From Rhodospirillaceae bacterium UBA3470 (GTDB lineage Bacteria; Pseudomonadota; Alphaproteobacteria; Rhodospirillales; Casp-alpha2): DNA of 8,641 nt. The notes beneath the pieces were generated by a model. That model saw only the letters and a program-made list of their open reading frames with translations. It had not been told where the DNA came from and made no database searches. The position numbers and the translations under genes are program-made. Of the stretch, positions 5,497-8,641 are shown one piece after another. The stretch covers positions 1 through 8,641 of the forward strand of contig DFRF01000019.1 in NCBI GenBank assembly GCA_002378125.1, read 5' to 3'. Numbering within the stretch: position 1 is the first letter of the stretch; every line of letters begins with the position of its first letter.

Positions 5497-6687
5497 ATGC
5501 AAGAAGATCCTATTGTCATTGTCGGTGCCGCCCGTACCCCCATGGGGGGCTTCCAAGGCAGCCTGACCCCGTTATCCGCGCCAGAACTCGGAGGCTGCGC
5601 CATTCAAGGGGCAGTTGAACGGGCTGGTGTCCCGCCTGAGGATATCCAGGACCTGATTATGGGCCTATGCCTGTTCGCCGGCGTCAAGCAGGCGCCAGCC
5701 CGCCAAGCCGCGCACCTGGCCGGTATTCCGTGGGACGCGGGCGCGACCACGATCTCGAAAATGTGTGGTTCAGCAATGAAGGCGACCATGCTCGCCCATG
5801 ACAACATACTTGCGGGTTCACATGACATCATGGTCGCCGGAGGCATGGAGAGCATGACCAATGCGCCCTATATCCTTCCGAAAGCGCGTGGCGGTTACCG
5901 CCTTGGTAACGGCGACACGGTCCGCGATCACATGTTCATGGATGGCCTGGAGGACGCCTACGACGAAGGCCGCCTCATGGGAACCTTTGCCGAGGACACG
6001 GCCGAGCATTATCAGTTCACCCGCGAGGCGCAGGATAACTATGCCATTGAAAGCCTAACCCGGGCCAAAAAGGCAGTCGAGGACGGTAGCTTCGACGACG
6101 AAGTCGTGCCCGTTACCGTAAAAACGCGGAAAGGTGAAACGATGGTCACCAGCGACGAACAACCATTCAACGCAAACATCGAGAAAATCCCCCAACTCAA
6201 GCCTGCCTTCCGCAAGGATGGCACAGTGACACCGGCTAACTCATCCTCCATTTCCGACGGCGCCGCGGCGCTGGTACTAATGAAGCGTTCGGAAGCAGAG
6301 AAGCGCGGCCTTACGCCGAAGGCATTGATCCATGCCCATTCTACCCATTCTCAAGAACCCAATTGGTTCACTACGGCACCGATTGGGGCGGTAAAGAAAG
6401 TCCTTGAGAAGACCGGTTGGAGCAAGGAAGAGGTCGATCTATTCGAGGTCAATGAGGCCTTCGCCGTAGTTGCAATGGCGGCCATGCGGGACTTGGATAT
6501 CCCACACGATAAAATTAACGTGCACGGTGGCGCTTGCGCGCTCGGCCATCCGGTGGGCGCATCCGGGGCGCGGATAATCGTTACGCTCATGTCGGCTCTA
6601 GAAAAATATAATCTCAATAAGGGCGTCGCTAGCCTCTGTATCGGTGGCGGCGAGGCCACGGCCGTCTCGATCGAGCGGCTGAACTAA
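5497..6687 (+). CDS. Thiolase, acetyl-CoA acetyltransferase type
   Basis: This 396-residue enzyme interconverts a 3-ketoacyl-CoA plus CoA with a shortened acyl-CoA plus acetyl-CoA, or two acetyl-CoA with acetoacetyl-CoA. All catalytic elements are intact: the acyl-accepting Cys90 in ISKMCGSAMKA, the NEAF motif (319-322) whose Asn helps form the oxyanion hole, His351 in GGACALGHPVGASGAR (344-358), and the acid/base Cys381 in CIGGGEATA. VAGGMESMTNAPY is the conserved loop. Length and motifs are those of degradative or biosynthetic thiolases of the AtoB/PhaA/FadA group, not the SCP2-like type. I withhold a gene symbol because the motifs do not separate short-chain biosynthetic from degradative thiolases. 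A strong ribosome binding site sits before ATG 5497. Between acyl-CoA dehydrogenases and an SDR, it would complete a beta-oxidation-like cycle, though an enoyl-CoA hydratase is not visible here. The gap of about 270 bp upstream may hold its own promoter. Confidence 0.95.
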   Translation: MQEDPIVIVGAARTPMGGFQGSLTPLSAPELGGCAIQGAVERAGVPPEDIQDLIMGLCLFAGVKQAPARQAAHLAGIPWDAGATTISKMCGSAMKATMLAHDNILAGSHDIMVAGGMESMTNAPYILPKARGGYRLGNGDTVRDHMFMDGLEDAYDEGRLMGTFAEDTAEHYQFTREAQDNYAIESLTRAKKAVEDGSFDDEVVPVTVKTRKGETMVTSDEQPFNANIEKIPQLKPAFRKDGTVTPANSSSISDGAAALVLMKRSEAEKRGLTPKALIHAHSTHSQEPNWFTTAPIGAVKKVLEKTGWSKEEVDLFEVNEAFAVVAMAAMRDLDIPHDKINVHGGACALGHPVGASGARIIVTLMSALEKYNLNKGVASLCIGGGEATAVSIERLN

Positions 6688-6703
6688 GCGCCAATGTTGT
6701 GCA

Positions 6704-7084
6704 GTGGCTGATCTCCCTAGGATTCGACATGGAACCCCCTTCGATTATTACTGCCCCCTCGTTGACGGCGAAAGGGTGTTCGTGATGGGCACCAGGAGGT
6801 TCGATTATGCCACCAACGTTATTTTCGACAAACCGGCGGAACATAAGCTCCATGCCTTCTGCAACATCGAAGCCGTTCAGTTCAAAGCGGATGCAACCCT
6901 CCCGAACGTCGTCCGCGCGCCCTATGTCGCCACAAATTTAGAGCAATTGGAGACCATTGCCGAATTCGTCGGTAAAAACTCTCAAAAAACACGACCGCCC
7001 ACTAAAGCGATCATCTCCAATTACGTCGATCTGCGGATGGAAACCGAGATTGAAAGCACCGCCCGAAAACAAAGGGAGACCTGA
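6704..7084 (+). CDS. Unrecognised protein, 126 residues, coupled to an SDR gene
   Basis: I do not recognise this family. The product is soluble, with no signal peptide or membrane helix and a charged C-terminal tail. FDYYCP (13-18) and RRFDYATN (31-38) give a faint internal echo, and VVRAPYVATNLEQLETIAEF (69-88) looks like a strand followed by an amphipathic helix. The frame opens after TGA at 6680-6682, so the earliest start is GTG 6704, which has no clear ribosome binding site. ATG 6785 has AAAGGG (6771-6776) 8 nt before it and would give 99 residues; the residues between the two starts still look protein-like. The gene begins 16 nt after the thiolase stop and ends 2 nt before the next ATG, a spacing that argues it is real and co-translated. 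A role as a small partner of the acyl-CoA enzymes is inference only. Confidence 0.65.
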   Translation: MADLPRIRHGTPFDYYCPLVDGERVFVMGTRRFDYATNVIFDKPAEHKLHAFCNIEAVQFKADATLPNVVRAPYVATNLEQLETIAEFVGKNSQKTRPPTKAIISNYVDLRMETEIESTARKQRET

Positions 7085-7086
7085 AA

Positions 7087-7770
7087 ATGCCCACCGTTTT
7101 CATAACCGGCGCCAATCGCGGCATCGGTCTGGAGTTCGTCCGCCAATACGGAACCGATGGTTGGACCGTCATCGCTACCTGCCGAAATCCCATCGCGCCA
7201 GGGCAGTTGGCAACCATTCCCGGCGACATCCAAGTCCACGGGCTGGACGTCAATATTCACGAGCAAGTCGACCGCCTGGGTCAAGACCTGGACGACACGG
7301 CCATTGACGTACTGATAAACAATGCAGGTATTTTTGGCCCACGCGGCATGAGCGCTGAGAACATGGATTACATCAAGTGGGAACAGGTGTTGCGCACCAA
7401 CACTCTATCGCCGTTGAAGGTCGCGACGACGTTCGCCAAGAACTTAGCGGCAGGCCAGCAAAAGAAGCTGGTGACGATCTCCTCCATGATGGGATCCATC
7501 ACGCAAGGAAATCGAGGCTCGGATTACATATACCGCTCCTCGAAGGCAGCGGTAAACATGGTAATGCGAAACTTCTCCGCCGACGCGCTCGGCCAGAATT
7601 TGATCGTTGCGAATTTCCATCCGGGCTGGGTGCAAACAGACATGGGCGGTTTGGGCGCAGCTATCACGCCTACCGAGAGCGTGATCGGCCTGCGCAAATG
7701 CATTGCCGGCCTGACTAAGGAAGACACCGGCAAGTACTTTAATTACGACGGCAACCCGATCGCCTGGTAG
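7087..7770 (+). CDS. SDR-family oxidoreductase, CsgA (C-factor)/sniffer-type carbonyl reductase-like
   Basis: This is a 227-residue short-chain dehydrogenase without the C-terminal VDGG tail of FabG-type enzymes, as in the C-factor/sniffer branch. It has the cofactor loop TGANRGIG (7-14), an Arg after strand beta-2 (CRNP, 32-35) that suggests NADPH, NNAG (78-81), Asn105, Ser132 or Ser133, and YRSSK (149-153) with Tyr149 and Lys153. HPGWVQTDMGG (178-188) is the hallmark of this branch, followed by TPTESVIGL and the FNYDGNPIAW ending that closes many members. AGGGAG (7073-7078) is 8 nt before ATG 7087. Known relatives reduce carbonyl compounds; in the operon it could reduce or oxidise a keto intermediate. 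Its stop codon overlaps the ribosome binding site of the following dehydrogenase. Confidence 0.92.
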   Translation: MPTVFITGANRGIGLEFVRQYGTDGWTVIATCRNPIAPGQLATIPGDIQVHGLDVNIHEQVDRLGQDLDDTAIDVLINNAGIFGPRGMSAENMDYIKWEQVLRTNTLSPLKVATTFAKNLAAGQQKKLVTISSMMGSITQGNRGSDYIYRSSKAAVNMVMRNFSADALGQNLIVANFHPGWVQTDMGGLGAAITPTESVIGLRKCIAGLTKEDTGKYFNYDGNPIAW

Positions 7771-7774
7771 GAGG
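7769..7774 (+). promoter_or_regulatory. Shine-Dalgarno AGGAGG overlapping the SDR stop codon
   Basis: AGGAGG begins inside the TAG stop (7768-7770) of the SDR gene and lies 3 nt before ATG 7778. The perfect consensus and the overlap indicate translational coupling of the SDR and the dehydrogenase, and they fix the start of the truncated gene. Confidence 0.6.
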
Positions 7775-7777
7775 CAT

Positions 7778-8641
7778 ATGCAGCTCAACGAAGAACATAT
7801 ATTGATCCAGAATACGGCGCGTAAATTTGCCGCCAACCGTTTGGCGCCAAATGCCGAGGAATGGGACCGCAACGCCTATTTTCCCCGCGATGCCATTCGC
7901 GACATGGGAGACCTAGGGCTCATGGGCATCCTAGTGCCTGAGGAGTTTGGCGGCGCGAATGCCGATTTCATTTCCTACGTAGTTGCCTTGAGCGAAATTT
8001 CCGGCGGTGACGGCGGCACGTCGGTCACCATGGCAGTACAGGCCGTTGCCGAGACCTGCATAATGAGCTTCGGTACTGATGCACAAAAAGCCAAGTATTT
8101 GCCGAAATTAGCACAGGCCGAAATCTTGGGCGCCTTTATGCTGACCGAGCCGCATACGGGGTCAGATGCTGGATCCATCCGCTGCCGGGCGGAGAGGGTG
8201 GGTAATCAATATGTGTTGAACGGCACCAAACAGTTTATCACCACCGGCTCAAACGCCGATATCGCCATCACCTTCGCAATGACTGACCCAGCAAAGGGTT
8301 CACGCGGCATTTCGGCGTTCATCGTACCGACGGACACCCCGGGCTACCAGGTGGCGCGCCTGGAACACAAGCTGGGACAGAAGAGCAATGACACGGCACA
8401 GATTGTCCTAGAAGAAGTAAAAATCGGCCCGGAGAAGCTGTTGGGCGAAGAGGGGGAAGGCTACAAGATTGCGCTTTCTAACCTTGAAAGCGGGCGCATT
8501 GGTATCGCAGCTCAGTCAGTGGGCTTTGCCCGCGCCGCCTATATCGCCGCGAAAGCTTATGCGAAAGACCGACAAACCTTCGGCAAAGCGATCTACGATC
8601 ACCAAGCCGTGGCCTTCAAACTCGCGGACATGGCCACCGAG
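7778..8641 (+). CDS. Acyl-CoA dehydrogenase, 3' end beyond the window
   Basis: The first 288 codons are open to the window edge; the family is about 380 residues, so roughly 90 are missing. The enzyme is an FAD-dependent, ETF-linked acyl-CoA dehydrogenase. Visible motifs are VPEEFGGA (53-60), the flavin signatures LTEPHTGSD (122-130, usually TEPxAGSD, so Thr replaces Ala) and FITTG (153-157), the KLGQKSNDTAQIVLEEVKI strand region (198-216), the ESGRIGIAAQSVG helix (237-249), and DRQTFGKAI (264-272). The ESGR helix has Gly where isovaleryl-CoA dehydrogenase carries its catalytic Glu context, so this member should use the C-terminal YEGT glutamate, which lies outside the window. It is thus a different branch from the dehydrogenase at 3597, closer to short-chain/branched enzymes. 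It directly follows the SDR with coupled translation. The exact substrate cannot be told. Confidence 0.93.
   Translation, partial: MQLNEEHILIQNTARKFAANRLAPNAEEWDRNAYFPRDAIRDMGDLGLMGILVPEEFGGANADFISYVVALSEISGGDGGTSVTMAVQAVAETCIMSFGTDAQKAKYLPKLAQAEILGAFMLTEPHTGSDAGSIRCRAERVGNQYVLNGTKQFITTGSNADIAITFAMTDPAKGSRGISAFIVPTDTPGYQVARLEHKLGQKSNDTAQIVLEEVKIGPEKLLGEEGEGYKIALSNLESGRIGIAAQSVGFARAAYIAAKAYAKDRQTFGKAIYDHQAVAFKLADMATE

Overview
The window is a moderately GC-rich, densely coded stretch of bacterial DNA. It looks like a catabolic region of a proteobacterium, and I would guess an alphaproteobacterium from gene content and protein style; no rRNA or other taxonomic marker is present. Genes use clear Shine-Dalgarno sites, and nearly all recognisable products are acyl-CoA or carboxylic-acid enzymes. 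I see no CRISPR array, tRNA, rRNA, insertion sequence or phage gene.

Layout. Bases 1-353 hold no intact gene, but about 121-342 read as the broken C-terminal end of an amidohydrolase with an internal stop. A two-gene plus-strand unit follows: a C-C bond lyase of the isocitrate lyase/PEP mutase superfamily (384-1319) and an SDR oxidoreductase (1331-2134). A cysteine-free carboxymuconolactone-decarboxylase-family gene lies on the minus strand (2242-2832) and converges on the SDR; a small hairpin overlaps its stop codon. The divergent intergenic region 2845-3085 carries two strong symmetric elements: a near-perfect 28-bp palindrome (2914-2941) and a 19-nt inverted repeat (3030-3048).

From 3086 to the right edge everything is on the plus strand: a PaaI-type hotdog thioesterase, an isovaleryl-CoA-dehydrogenase-like enzyme, a small three-helix membrane protein, a roughly 270-base stretch with only a weak 71-codon ORF, an acetyl-CoA acetyltransferase-type thiolase, an unrecognised 126-residue protein, a CsgA/sniffer-type SDR, and a second acyl-CoA dehydrogenase that runs off the window.

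How they could work together (inference). Two acyl-CoA dehydrogenases, two dehydrogenases of the SDR type, a thiolase and a thioesterase form a partial beta-oxidation-like toolkit for a short or branched acyl-CoA, and the lyase would cleave a malate- or isocitrate-like acid. The enoyl-CoA hydratase, CoA ligase or CoA transferase, and methylcrotonyl-CoA carboxylase expected of a complete leucine or fatty-acid pathway are not in view, so the substrate cannot be named. I do not see a clearly new multi-gene system. The best leads are the two palindromes in the divergent promoter region, the unrecognised 126-residue protein coupled to an SDR, the orphan membrane protein, and the amidohydrolase remnant.
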